From NCBI RefSeq assembly GCF_030296695.1, contig NZ_AP027737.1, forward strand, positions 3,224,001 to 3,288,000: DNA of 64,000 nt, in the 5' to 3' direction. The notes beneath the pieces were generated by a model that saw only the letters and a program-made list of their open reading frames with translations, had not been told where the DNA came from and did not search any database. The first letter of the stretch is position 1. Every line of letters starts with the position of its first letter. Positions 53,433-62,465 of the stretch are shown here, in pieces. A program made the translations under genes and the position numbers. The stretch comes from Agromyces mangrovi. Lineage in GTDB: Bacteria; Actinomycetota; Actinomycetes; Actinomycetales; Microbacteriaceae.

Positions 53433-56400
53433 GTGACCGACGATGGCTTCGTCCACCTCCACGTCCACACCGAGTACTCGATGCTCGACGGGGCGGCCCG
53501 GGTGGGCGAGCTGGTGGCCGCGGCGAAGGAGCAGGGCCAGCCCGCCATCGCGATGACCGACCACGGCAACGTGTTCGGCGCCTACGACTTCTGGAAGCAG
53601 GCGACGGATGTCGGCATCAAGCCGATCATCGGCACCGAGGCGTACCTGACGCCGGGCACCGCACGCGGCGACAAGACCCGCGTGCGCTGGGGCAACGGCG
53701 GCGGCGACGACGTGTCGGGTGCCGGCGCGTACACGCACATGACACTGCTCGCCGAGAACACCGCGGGCATGCACAACCTCTTCCGGCTCAACTCGCTCGC
53801 GTCGATCGAGGGGTACTACTTCAAGCCGCGCATGGACCGCGAGCTGCTGGAGACCTACGGGACGGGCCTCATCGCGACGACCGGCTGCCCGTCGGGCGAG
53901 GTGCAGACCCGGCTCCGGCTCGGCCAGTACGACGAGGCCGTGCGGGCCGCGGCCGACTACCGCGACATCTTCGGGAAGGAGAACTTCTTCTGCGAGGTGA
54001 TGGACCACGGCCTCGGCATCGAGCGCCGTATCCAGGGCGACCTGATCCGGCTCGCACGGGAACTCGACCTGCCGCTCGTCGCGACCAACGACCTGCACTA
54101 CACGCACGCGCACGACGCGAAGAGCCACGCGGCACTGCTCTGCGTGCAGTCGGGGTCGACGCTCGACGACCCGAACCGCTTCAAGTTCGACGCCGACGAC
54201 TTCTACCTGCGCACGGCCGCCGAGATGCGCCGTACGTGGGACCAATACCCCGAGGCGTGCGACAACACGCTGCTCATCGCCGAGCGGTGCGAGGTCGAGT
54301 TCAACACGAGCGCGAACTACATGCCGCGTTTCCCCGTGCCCGACGGCGAGAACGAGGAGAGCTGGTTCGTCAAGGAGGTCGAGAACGGACTGCACGAGCG
54401 CTACCCCGGCGGCATCCCCGACGCGGTGCGGAAGCAGGCCGACTACGAGGTCGGCGTCATCGTGCAGATGGGCTTCCCCGGGTACTTCCTCGTCGTCGCC
54501 GACTTCATCAACTGGTCGAAGGACCACGGCATCCGCGTCGGCCCCGGCCGAGGCTCGGGCGCCGGCTCGATGGCGGCGTACGCGATGAAGATCACCGACC
54601 TCGACCCGCTCCAGCACGGCCTCATCTTCGAGCGCTTCCTGAACCCCGACCGCGTCTCGATGCCCGACTTCGACGTGGACTTCGACGAGCGGCGCCGCGG
54701 CGAGGTCATCAAGTACGTGACCGACAAGTACGGCGACGAGCGCGTCGCGCAGATCGTCACCTACGGCACGATCAAGGCGAAGCAGGCCCTCAAGGACTCG
54801 TCGCGCGTGCTCGGCTTCCCGTTCGGCATGGGGGAGAAGCTCACCAAGGCGATGCCGCCCGCGGTCATGGGCAAGGACATCCCGCTGTCGGGCATCTTCG
54901 ACCGCGACCACCCGCGGTACAAGGAAGCGGGTGACATCCGCGCCCTGATCGAGACCGACCCGGAGGCGAAGACCGTCTTCGACACGGCCGTCGGGCTCGA
55001 GAACCTGAAGCGCCAGTGGGGCGTGCACGCGGCGGGCGTGATCATGTCGAGCGAGCCGCTGATCGACATCATCCCGATCATGAAGCGCGAGCAGGACGGC
55101 CAGATCGTCACGCAGTTCGACTACCCGGCGTGCGAGTCGCTCGGCCTCATCAAGATGGACTTCCTGGGGTTGCGCAACCTCACCATCATCGACGACGCGC
55201 TCGACAACATCGAGGCCAACCGCGGCTTCCGCCCGGTGCTGGAAGACCTGGCGCTCGACGACCGCGAGGCCTACGAACTGCTGGGCCGTGGCGACACCCT
55301 CGGCGTGTTCCAGCTCGACGGCGGGCCGATGCGGTCGCTCCTTCGCCTCATGAAGCCCGACAACTTCGAGGACATCTCGGCGGTCATCGCGCTCTACCGC
55401 CCCGGACCGATGGGCGCGAACTCGCACACGAATTACGCGCTCCGCAAGAACGGCCAGCAGGAGATCACGCCGATCCATCCCGAGCTGGCCGAGCCGCTGA
55501 AGGACATCCTCGACACGAGCTACGGCCTCATCATCTACCAGGAGCAGGTGATGGCGATCGCGCAGAAGGTCGCCGGGTTCAGCCTCGGCCAGGCCGACAT
55601 CCTGCGGCGGGCGATGGGCAAGAAGAAGAAGTCCGAGCTCGACAAGCAGTACGCCGGCTTCCAGCAGGGCATGCACGACAACGGCTACTCGGATGCCGCG
55701 GTCAAGACGCTCTGGGACATCCTGCTGCCGTTCTCCGACTACGCCTTCAACAAGGCGCACTCGGCCGCCTACGGCGTGCTCAGCTACTGGACCGCGTACC
55801 TGAAGGCGCACTACCCGGCCGAGTACATGGCCGCGCTGCTCACGAGCGTCGGCGATGCGCGCGACAAGCTCGCCATGTACCTCAACGAGTGCCGTCGCAT
55901 GGGCATCAAGGTGCTGCCGCCCGACGTCAACGAGTCGATCGGGTTCTTCGCCGCCGTCGGCGAGGACATCCGCTTCGGCCTCGGCGCCGTGCGCAACGTG
56001 GGCTTCAACGTCGTCGAGGCGATCCGCGGCGCCCGCGAGGCGGAGGGGCGGTTCGAGTCGTTCCACGACTTCCTGAAGAAGGTGCCGATCCCGGTCGCGA
56101 ACAAGCGCACGGTCGAGTCGCTGGCGAAAGCCGGCGCGTTCGACTCGCTCGGGCACACCCGTCGCGCGCTCGTGGAGATCCACGAGTCGGCGGTCGAGTC
56201 GGCGGTGAAGGACAAGCGGGCCGAGGCCAACGGCGACGTCGGGTTCGACTTCGACAGCCTGTTCGAGGAGGACGAGCGCGCGCCCGTCGCGCAGGTGCCC
56301 GACCGGCCCGAGTGGACCAAGCGCGACAAGCTCGCGTTCGAGCGCGAGATGCTCGGGCTGTACGTCTCCGACCATCCGCTCGCGGGGCTCGAGGTGCCGC

Positions 56401-56948
56401 TCGCGAAGCACGCGTCGACCACCATCACCGACCTGGTGTCGTCGGATGCCACGCAGGACGGCGACACCGCCACCATCGCCGGTCTCGTGACGAGCGTGCA
56501 GCACCGCGTCGCGCGCTCGAGCGGCAACCAGTACGGCATGATCCAGGTCGAGGACTTCTCGGGCGAGCTGACCGTCATGTTCATGGGGAAGGCGTACCAG
56601 GAGTTCTCGCCCGACCTGCAGGCCGACCGCATCGCGGTCGTGCGCGGCCGCGTGAGCATGCGCGACGACGGCATGAACCTGCACGCGTACAGCATCGTGC
56701 TGCCCGAGCTCGGGCAGGAGGACGAGTCGGGGCCCGTGGTCATCTCGCTGCCCGACCAGCGCGCGACGACCGACACGGTCGTGGCGCTCGGCGAGGTGCT
56801 CGGACGCCACTCCGGCAGTACCGAGGTGCACCTGAAGCTCGTGAAGGGCGGCACCGCCCGCGTGTTCGAGCTGCCGTTCCCGGTGCGCGTCACGCCCGAC
56901 CTCTACGGCGAGCTGAAGAGCCTGCTCGGCCCGAACTGCCTGGTCTGA
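53433..56948 (+). CDS. dnaE: DNA polymerase III alpha subunit
   Basis: A 1171-aa replicative polymerase. It starts with a PHP domain (FVHLHVHTEYSMLDGA, HGNVFGAYDF), followed by the palm with the metal-binding PDFDVDFDERRRGEV near residue 410 and GPGRGSGAGSMAAYAM, fingers, helix-hairpin-helix (GFNVVEAI) and an OB domain (VTSVQHRVARSSGNQYG) near the C-terminus. Length and order fit DnaE1. The GTG start (VTDDGFVHLHVH) follows a CCGGGAG ribosome-binding site. It has its own -10 candidate TAGTCT near 53388-53393, overlapping the end of the previous gene. Confidence 0.96.
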   Translation: MTDDGFVHLHVHTEYSMLDGAARVGELVAAAKEQGQPAIAMTDHGNVFGAYDFWKQATDVGIKPIIGTEAYLTPGTARGDKTRVRWGNGGGDDVSGAGAYTHMTLLAENTAGMHNLFRLNSLASIEGYYFKPRMDRELLETYGTGLIATTGCPSGEVQTRLRLGQYDEAVRAAADYRDIFGKENFFCEVMDHGLGIERRIQGDLIRLARELDLPLVATNDLHYTHAHDAKSHAALLCVQSGSTLDDPNRFKFDADDFYLRTAAEMRRTWDQYPEACDNTLLIAERCEVEFNTSANYMPRFPVPDGENEESWFVKEVENGLHERYPGGIPDAVRKQADYEVGVIVQMGFPGYFLVVADFINWSKDHGIRVGPGRGSGAGSMAAYAMKITDLDPLQHGLIFERFLNPDRVSMPDFDVDFDERRRGEVIKYVTDKYGDERVAQIVTYGTIKAKQALKDSSRVLGFPFGMGEKLTKAMPPAVMGKDIPLSGIFDRDHPRYKEAGDIRALIETDPEAKTVFDTAVGLENLKRQWGVHAAGVIMSSEPLIDIIPIMKREQDGQIVTQFDYPACESLGLIKMDFLGLRNLTIIDDALDNIEANRGFRPVLEDLALDDREAYELLGRGDTLGVFQLDGGPMRSLLRLMKPDNFEDISAVIALYRPGPMGANSHTNYALRKNGQQEITPIHPELAEPLKDILDTSYGLIIYQEQVMAIAQKVAGFSLGQADILRRAMGKKKKSELDKQYAGFQQGMHDNGYSDAAVKTLWDILLPFSDYAFNKAHSAAYGVLSYWTAYLKAHYPAEYMAALLTSVGDARDKLAMYLNECRRMGIKVLPPDVNESIGFFAAVGEDIRFGLGAVRNVGFNVVEAIRGAREAEGRFESFHDFLKKVPIPVANKRTVESLAKAGAFDSLGHTRRALVEIHESAVESAVKDKRAEANGDVGFDFDSLFEEDERAPVAQVPDRPEWTKRDKLAFEREMLGLYVSDHPLAGLEVPLAKHASTTITDLVSSDATQDGDTATIAGLVTSVQHRVARSSGNQYGMIQVEDFSGELTVMFMGKAYQEFSPDLQADRIAVVRGRVSMRDDGMNLHAYSIVLPELGQEDESGPVVISLPDQRATTDTVVALGEVLGRHSGSTEVHLKLVKGGTARVFELPFPVRVTPDLYGELKSLLGPNCLV

Positions 56949-56990
56949 CGGCCCGGTGGGTTCGGCCGGCGCGGCCGGCGCCCCGGCGGC

Positions 56991-57485
56991 TCAGACCACG
57001 TCGCCCGGGGCGCGATAGCTGCGCTCGTGGTACAGCAGCGGGGCATCCGCCTCGCCGATCTCGCCCTGGTCGACGCGCAGCACGACCAGGGCGCTCTCGT
57101 GCACCTCGAAGCGCTCCAGGATGCGCCCGCCCATCCACGCGGTCGCGCCCGCGAGCACGGGCGCGCCGCCGGGGCCGGGTCGCCACGCGACGCCGTCGAA
57201 CCGCGACTCGCGCGGCCCCGCCATGCGCTCCGCGAGCGCGCGGTTGCGGGCGCCGAGCATGTGCACGACCGCGTGCCCTGCCGTGGCCACGGCGGACCAG
57301 ACGGACGCCGACCGCGCCATGTTGAAGGTCGCCAGGGGCGGCACCGCCGAGAGCGAGGCGACCGAGGTCGCGGTGAACGCCTCCGGTGCGCCGTCGGGGC
57401 CCTGCACGGTCACGATCGCGACGCCCGCGGCGTGGCGCCGGAAGGCCTGGCGGAACGCGTCGAGGTCGTCGGGGGAGGCGCTCAC
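56991..57485 (-). CDS. Flavin reductase-like domain protein
   Basis: A 164-aa split-barrel FMN-binding protein of the flavin-reductase family. Residues DDLDAFRQAFRRHAAGVAIVT begin the domain, FTATSVASLSAVPPLATF contains the flavin-phosphate site, and the tail has the LLYHERSYR motif (H and R at the end). It may reduce FMN or FAD with NAD(P)H for a partner monooxygenase; none is adjacent. The GTG at 57485 was chosen over an upstream ATG that would overlap the hisD start. The end is convergent with dnaE, 42 bases apart. Confidence 0.82.
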   Translation of the reverse strand: MSASPDDLDAFRQAFRRHAAGVAIVTVQGPDGAPEAFTATSVASLSAVPPLATFNMARSASVWSAVATAGHAVVHMLGARNRALAERMAGPRESRFDGVAWRPGPGGAPVLAGATAWMGGRILERFEVHESALVVLRVDQGEIGEADAPLLYHERSYRAPGDVV

Positions 57486-57513
57486 GGATGTCCGTTCGTT
57501 TCGGTGCTGGCGG

Positions 57514-57519
57514 TAGGCT
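57514..57519 (+). promoter_or_regulatory. -10 box TAGGCT of hisD, leaderless
   Basis: TAGGCT ends 9 bases before the ATG at 57529, with no ribosome-binding site between them. The same 9-base spacing occurs at nrdR and pyrD. Confidence 0.6.
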
Positions 57520-57528
57520 GGCCGGGCC

Positions 57529-58836
57529 ATGATGCAGACGATCGACCTCCGCGGGGCCCAGCCTACCGCCGCCGAACTGCTCGCCCTCGTGCCCCGCTCG
57601 CGCAGCGACGTCTCGGCGGCCGAGGCGATCGCCGCGGAGCTCATCGCCGACGTGCGCGCCCGCGGCGGGGTCGCCCTGCTCGACCAGTCCGAGCGCTTCG
57701 ACGGCGTGCGCCCCGAGCAGCTCCGCGTGCCGCGTGCGCACCTCGACGAGGCCGTCGCCGCGCTCGACCCGGCCGTGGCGGACGCGGCCCGCGAGTCCAT
57801 CCGCCGCGTGCGGGAGGCCAGCGCCGCGCAGGTGCCGCCGCCCGGGCGGACCGAGCTCGGCGAGGGCGCGGTCGTCGAGCAGCGCTGGCAGCCGGTCGGC
57901 CGCGTCGGGCTCTACGTGCCCGGCGGCAAGGCCGTCTACCCGTCGAGCGTGATCATGAACGTCGTGCCCGCGCAGGTCGCGGGCGTCGGCTCGATCGCCA
58001 TCGCCTCGCCCCCGCAGCCCGACCACGGCGGGCGGGTGCACCCGACCATCCTCGGCATCGCCGCGCTGCTCGGCGTCGACGAGGTCTACGCCATGGGCGG
58101 CGCGGGTGCGATCGGCGCGTTCGCCCACGGCGTGCCCGACGCGGGTCTCGAGCCGGTGCAGGTCGTGACCGGGCCCGGCAACCGGTTCGTCGCCGCGGGC
58201 AAGCGCGTCGTGCGCGGCGCGGTCGGCATCGACGCGGAGGCGGGTCCCACCGACATCCTGGTCATCGCCGACGGCGGCGCCGATGCCGACCTCGTCGCGG
58301 CCGACCTCGTGAGCCAGGCCGAGCACGACGAGCTCGCGGCGGCGGTGCTCGTGACCGACGACGCCGACCTCGCGGCGCGCGTCGGCGAGCGGCTCGCGGT
58401 TCGGCAGGGCGCGACCCGTCACGCCGAGCGCGTGCGCGCGTCGCTCACGGGCGAGCAGTCGGCGGCCGTGCTCGTCGACGACCTCGCGCAGGCGGCGGCG
58501 TTCGCGAACGCGTTCGGTCCCGAGCACCTCGAGATCCAGGTCGACGACCCCGACGCGGTGCTCGGGCTGATCGAGAACGCCGGGGCGATCTTCATCGGCC
58601 CGTACTCGCCGGTGAGCCTCGGCGACTACTCGGCGGGCTCGAACCACGTGCTGCCCACGGGCGGGCACGCCCGGTTCAGCGCCGGCCTGTCGGCGGCGAC
58701 GTTCCTGCGCCCGCAGCAGGTCGTGCGCTACGACGAGCGCGGCCTCTCGGCCGTCGCGGCGGGCATCGACGCGCTCGCGCTCGACGAGCAGCTGCCGGCC
58801 CACGCCGAGGCCGTGCGCGCCCGCTTCGGCGGCTGA
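57529..58836 (+). CDS. hisD: Histidinol dehydrogenase
   Basis: A 435-aa zinc enzyme for the last two steps of histidine synthesis, histidinol to histidine. Diagnostic segments are GRVGLYVPGGKAVYPSSVIM, QVVTGPGNRFVAAGKR, DAEAGPTDILVIAD, LVSQAEHDELAAAVLVT (zinc and catalytic region, with SQAEHD) and GPEHLEIQVDDP. The start could be either of two adjacent ATGs (57529, 57532). Other his genes are not next to it, so the pathway is at least partly dispersed. Promoter TAGGCT at 57514. Confidence 0.95.
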   Translation: MMQTIDLRGAQPTAAELLALVPRSRSDVSAAEAIAAELIADVRARGGVALLDQSERFDGVRPEQLRVPRAHLDEAVAALDPAVADAARESIRRVREASAAQVPPPGRTELGEGAVVEQRWQPVGRVGLYVPGGKAVYPSSVIMNVVPAQVAGVGSIAIASPPQPDHGGRVHPTILGIAALLGVDEVYAMGGAGAIGAFAHGVPDAGLEPVQVVTGPGNRFVAAGKRVVRGAVGIDAEAGPTDILVIADGGADADLVAADLVSQAEHDELAAAVLVTDDADLAARVGERLAVRQGATRHAERVRASLTGEQSAAVLVDDLAQAAAFANAFGPEHLEIQVDDPDAVLGLIENAGAIFIGPYSPVSLGDYSAGSNHVLPTGGHARFSAGLSAATFLRPQQVVRYDERGLSAVAAGIDALALDEQLPAHAEAVRARFGG

Positions 58837-58844
58837 CGCGCTCG

Positions 58845-58850
58845 TAGACT
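58845..58850 (+). promoter_or_regulatory. -10 box TAGACT of nrdR, leaderless
   Basis: TAGACT ends 9 bases before the nrdR ATG at 58860, in a gap of only 23 bases after hisD. Confidence 0.6.
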
Positions 58851-58859
58851 GGAGCAACC

Positions 58860-59333
58860 ATGTACTGCCCGTTCTGCCGTCACCCCGATTCGCGCGTGAT
58901 CGACTCCCGCACCACCGACGACGGGCTCTCGATCCGTCGTCGTCGCCAGTGCCCGAACTGCGGGCGCCGGTTCAGCACCACCGAGACCGCGAGCCTCGTG
59001 GTCATCAAGCGCTCGGGCGTCGTCGAGCCGTTCAGCCGCGACAAGGTCGTCACGGGCGTGAAGAAGGCCTGCCAGGGCCGGCCGGTGACCGAGTCCGACC
59101 TCGCGGTGCTCGCGCAGAAGGTCGAGGAGACGATCCGCCAGACGGGCGCCTCGCAGATCGAGGCGAACGACATCGGCCTGGCGATCCTCGCACCGTTGCG
59201 CGACCTCGACGAGGTGGCGTACCTGCGCTTCGCGAGCGTGTACCAGGCGTTCGAGTCGCTCGACGACTTCGAGGAGGCGATCGCGCAGCTGCGCGCCGAG
59301 CACGGCCGCCTGCCCGCACGCTCCGCGGAGTGA
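58860..59333 (+). CDS. nrdR: Transcriptional repressor NrdR
   Basis: A 157-aa regulator of ribonucleotide reductase genes. The N-terminal zinc ribbon is [15 protein letters not shown] paired with [17 protein letters not shown]; an ATP-cone (residues 49-139, [17 protein letters not shown]) senses ATP/dATP. The protein is normal in length. No NrdR box was recognised here, so its targets lie elsewhere. The promoter box TAGACT fixes the ATG. Confidence 0.96.
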   Translation: MYCPFCRHPDSRVIDSRTTDDGLSIRRRRQCPNCGRRFSTTETASLVVIKRSGVVEPFSRDKVVTGVKKACQGRPVTESDLAVLAQKVEETIRQTGASQIEANDIGLAILAPLRDLDEVAYLRFASVYQAFESLDDFEEAIAQLRAEHGRLPARSAE

Positions 59334-59347
59334 CCGCCTCGCTCCGG

Positions 59348-59353
59348 TAGCCT
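59348..59353 (+). promoter_or_regulatory. -10 box TAGCCT of pyrD, leaderless
   Basis: TAGCCT ends 9 bases before the pyrD ATG at 59363, in a gap of 29 bases after nrdR. No ribosome-binding site is present. Confidence 0.6.
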
Positions 59354-59362
59354 TTCCGAGGC

Positions 59363-60400
59363 ATGTATCGCATCCTCTTCTCCCTGGTCCTCCGTCGCAT
59401 CGACCCCGAGCGAGCGCACCACCTCGCCTTCGGCGTGATCCGGCGCCTGCCGTGGCTCGGCCTCGGCCGCGTGGTCGCGCGCTTCACGCGCCCGGCCCCG
59501 GAGCTGCGGGTGCAGGCGCTCGGGCGCACGTTCCCGTCGCCGTTCGGCCTGGCCGCCGGGTTCGACAAGGACGGGCTCGGCATCACGGGCCTCGGGCAGC
59601 TGGGGTTCGGCCACGTCGAGGTCGGCACGCTCACCGCGCACGCCCAGCCCGGCAACCCGACGCCGCGACTGTTCCGGCTGATCCCCGACCGTGCCGTGAT
59701 CAACCGCATGGGGTTCAACAACGGCGGGGCGGATGCCGCTGCGCTGCGCATCGCGCGGCTGCGCCGCAGGCCCGGTCGCGGGCCGGTGCTCGGCGTCAAC
59801 ATCGGCAAGAGCCGCGTGACCGCCGTGGAGGACGCGATCGGCGACTACCGGCGGAGCGCGAAGGTGCTCGCACCGCTCGCCGACTACCTCGTCGTCAACG
59901 TCAGCTCGCCGAACACGCCCGGCCTGCGCGGGCTGCAGGAGCTCGAGTCGCTCGAGCCGCTGCTCGCGGCCGTGCGGGACGAGGCGGGCGACACGCCGCT
60001 GCTCGTGAAGATCGCCCCCGACCTCACCGACGAGCAGGTCGAGCGCATCGCGCGGCTCGCGGTCGACGCGGGGCTCGCCGGCATCATCGCCACGAACACG
60101 ACGATCTCGCGCGAGGGCCTGCGCACCTCGCGGTCCGTCGTCGAGGCGGCCGGGGCGGGCGGCCTGTCGGGCGCACCGCTCGCAGCGCGGTCGCTCGAGG
60201 TGCTGCGCCGGATCCGCGCGGTCGTGCCGCCCGAGCTGTGCGTGATCTCGGTCGGCGGCGTCGACACCGCGGAGGACGTGCAGGAGCGCCTCGACGCGGG
60301 CGCCGACCTCGTGCAGGGGTACACCGCGTTCATCTACCGGGGCCCGCTGTGGGCGGCATCCGTGAACCGCGGCCTCGCCCGACTGCGCGCCGCGCGCTGA
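59363..60400 (+). CDS. pyrD: Dihydroorotate dehydrogenase, quinone-dependent
   Basis: A 345-aa class 2 enzyme of pyrimidine synthesis, a membrane-associated flavoprotein that passes electrons to quinone. The N-terminal extension (residues 1-45, amphipathic, with ERAHHLAFGVIRRL) is the class 2 membrane segment. Flavin and orotate features are GLAAGFDKDG, NRMGFNNGGADA, NVSSPNTPGLRGLQ (catalytic Ser) and GGLSGAPLAARSLEVL. The catalytic Ser rather than Cys agrees with class 2. The promoter box TAGCCT directly upstream makes it independent of nrdR. Confidence 0.95.
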   Translation: MYRILFSLVLRRIDPERAHHLAFGVIRRLPWLGLGRVVARFTRPAPELRVQALGRTFPSPFGLAAGFDKDGLGITGLGQLGFGHVEVGTLTAHAQPGNPTPRLFRLIPDRAVINRMGFNNGGADAAALRIARLRRRPGRGPVLGVNIGKSRVTAVEDAIGDYRRSAKVLAPLADYLVVNVSSPNTPGLRGLQELESLEPLLAAVRDEAGDTPLLVKIAPDLTDEQVERIARLAVDAGLAGIIATNTTISREGLRTSRSVVEAAGAGGLSGAPLAARSLEVLRRIRAVVPPELCVISVGGVDTAEDVQERLDAGADLVQGYTAFIYRGPLWAASVNRGLARLRAAR

Positions 60401-60453
60401 CGGTCGGCGGTCCGCTCCGGGGCATCCGCTCGCCCCCCGTCGCACCCGCCGGG

Positions 60454-61500
60454 TCAGAGCAGGCCGAGCTCCTCCATGCGCTTCAGGAGGGTCGCGCCGT
60501 CGTTGGCCGAGATCCACGGGGCGCTGACGCCGTGCAGCTCGGCGCGCGAGCGCCCGCCCGCGAGCACGGCCTCGCCCGCCGAGAGCTGCCGGATGGCGAT
60601 CGCCTCGACGTTCTCGGGATGCTCCGCCGCGAACTCGCCGTAGATCGACTCGTCGTGCTGGCCGTCGTCGCCGATCAGCACCCAGCGCATGTCGGGGAAC
60701 TCGTGCGCCAGGCGGCGCAGGTTGTCCTCCTTGTGGATGCGTCCGCTGCGGAACAGCCGGTCGTGCGTGGGGCCCCAGTCGGTGAGCAGCAGCGTGCCCG
60801 CCGGGTACAGGTTGCGCGAGAGGAAGCGCGTGAGCGTCGGTGCGACGTTCCACGCGCCGGTGCTCAGGTAGATGACCGGCGCGTCGGGGTGGGCGCGGGA
60901 GAGCCGCTCCAGCAGCACCGCCATGCCCGGGGTGGGCATGCGCGCGTGCTCGTCGAGCACGAACGTGTTCCACGCCGCGAGCAGCGGTCGGGGGAGCGCC
61001 GTGACCATCACGGTGTCGTCGACGTCGGAGATGATGCCGAGCTTCGTGTCCGGCGCGATGACGTCGATCGGGGCGTGCTGGTCGACGCCGCCGTCGGTGG
61101 AGAGGACCGCCTCGTGGCGTCCAGGCGGCAGGGAGACGGGCACCTTCGCGTCGACCACGCCGCCGCGGTCGGCCACGACCTCCAGCTCCTGGCCGCCGAT
61201 GCGGATGCGCACGGCCACGTCGCCGACCGGGACGCTCGTGAAGCTGCGCCAGCCGCGGATGCCCTGCTCGCGCCGGGCGCGCGTGCGCGCGCTGCCGCGG
61301 GAGCCGGCGGGCTTGCTCAGCAGCACCCGGCAGAGGATGCGCACCCAGTCGACCGAGCCGTACCCCGCGTAGGGGACGATGGTCGGCACGTGCCCGCGGC
61401 GCCGGGCCGATCGCTCGCGGATGCCGTGGAACCAGTCCTCGATGCGCGCCGCCCGATGGACGCGCACCGCGTCGGGCGCGGGGTGATCGGGCGTGCGCAT
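60454..61500 (-). CDS. App1-family phosphatase (DUF2183)
   Basis: A 348-aa protein with a C-terminal HAD-like App1 phosphatidate-phosphatase catalytic domain. The catalytic motif is ISDVDDTVMVT (DxDxT) near residue 185, with YLSTGAWNVAPTLTRFL and VLIGDDGQHDESIYGEFA as later HAD motifs. The N-terminal half has a beta-rich segment (VAVRIRIGGQELEVVAD). Yeast App1 dephosphorylates phosphatidic acid; the bacterial substrate is unknown. GAGACT on this strand (61507-61512) ends 6 bases before the ATG. It diverges from the TetR gene. Confidence 0.85.
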   Translation of the reverse strand: MRTPDHPAPDAVRVHRAARIEDWFHGIRERSARRRGHVPTIVPYAGYGSVDWVRILCRVLLSKPAGSRGSARTRARREQGIRGWRSFTSVPVGDVAVRIRIGGQELEVVADRGGVVDAKVPVSLPPGRHEAVLSTDGGVDQHAPIDVIAPDTKLGIISDVDDTVMVTALPRPLLAAWNTFVLDEHARMPTPGMAVLLERLSRAHPDAPVIYLSTGAWNVAPTLTRFLSRNLYPAGTLLLTDWGPTHDRLFRSGRIHKEDNLRRLAHEFPDMRWVLIGDDGQHDESIYGEFAAEHPENVEAIAIRQLSAGEAVLAGGRSRAELHGVSAPWISANDGATLLKRMEELGLL

Positions 61501-61576
61501 TCATCCAGTCTCGCACGCCCGCATCGCGACACGGAGCGGCCTGTGGTCAGCTTGGCCGCTATCCCGCAAACGGGGG

Positions 61577-61582
61577 TAGAGT
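61577..61582 (+). promoter_or_regulatory. -10 box TAGAGT for the TetR gene
   Basis: TAGAGT lies 23 bases before the GTG start at 61606, with TTGGCC (61552-61557) 19 bases farther upstream as a possible -35. The following AGGAGGT is a strong ribosome-binding site, so this transcript has a leader. Confidence 0.5.
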
Positions 61583-61605
61583 GGGCGTCTATGTCAGGAG
61601 GTACC

Positions 61606-62277
61606 GTGCCGACAGGCGACCTGCTCCGCGGATCGAACGGAGCGTCCACGGCGATCCGGGTGACCCCCGCACAGCAGCGGGCGACGCAGCGCCTCGACTC
61701 GCTGCTCGACACCGCGGCGGAGATCGTCGACGACCTCGGTCCGGAGCTCATCACGACCGCCCAGGTCGCCGAGCGCTCGGGCGCGTCGATCGGCACCGTC
61801 TACCGCTACTTCCCCGACCGGCTCGCCGTGCTCCGCGCGCTCCGCGAGCGGTGCGTGCGACGGTTCCGCGAGCGGCTCGCCGCGGACATCGCCGACGGCG
61901 AGCTGACCGACCCGTGGCACGTGGTCGAGCGCAGCGTGCTCGCCGCGGTCGAGTGCTACCGCGAGGAGCCGGGCTTCCGCGTGGTGCGGGTCGTCGAGCG
62001 CGACCGCGCGATCGGCGACGACGGGCTGCTGGCCGCCGTGTTCGCCCACGACCTCGCCGACTTCGTGGCCGCGCACTTCGGGGTGCCGGGCGACAGTGCG
62101 CTGCGTCGGCGGTTCGACGTGGCGATCGAGGTCGCCGACGCGCTGCTCGCGCGGTCGTTCGCGGCCGACCCGGCCGGCGACGAGTGGTACATCGGGGAGT
62201 GCCTGTCGATCCTCCGGGAATACCTCGCCGACGCGATCGGCTTGAACGAGGTGCGGGAGACGACCTCGGTCGCCTGA
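61606..62277 (+). CDS. TetR-family transcriptional regulator
   Basis: A 223-aa TetR repressor. The DNA-binding domain spans residues 20-66, with the recognition segment TTAQVAERSGASIGTVYRYFP. The C-terminal ligand domain has no recognisable ligand motif. The GTG at 61606 was chosen because the AGGAGGT ribosome-binding site lies directly upstream; the ATG at 61591 overlaps that site. It could regulate the ABC importer that starts 189 bases downstream or the divergent App1 gene. Confidence 0.87.
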   Translation: MPTGDLLRGSNGASTAIRVTPAQQRATQRLDSLLDTAAEIVDDLGPELITTAQVAERSGASIGTVYRYFPDRLAVLRALRERCVRRFRERLAADIADGELTDPWHVVERSVLAAVECYREEPGFRVVRVVERDRAIGDDGLLAAVFAHDLADFVAAHFGVPGDSALRRRFDVAIEVADALLARSFAADPAGDEWYIGECLSILREYLADAIGLNEVRETTSVA

Positions 62278-62465
62278 CGACGTCCGCTCGGGGGCATCCG
62301 TATCGTCACCGCTTCGTAATCGGCAGCAGCGCCCGGTGTGGGCGGCGCTCCATAGGGTGACTGACAGAACGGCGTGCCGGGTGCATCCGTTCTTGCGTGC
62401 CGCTCCGAATGGTGTTCAGGTGGTACGACGGCCGGGCGAGATGCGCTCCGGGGAGGGCCGAGATC

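Noticed and set aside
56941..56998. TGGTCTGA/TCAGACCA inverted repeat at the dnaE end as a terminator
   Set aside because: The arms are simply the last codons and stops of two convergent genes that both end in Val; the inner GGCCGGCG repeats are weak. It may function but cannot be supported.
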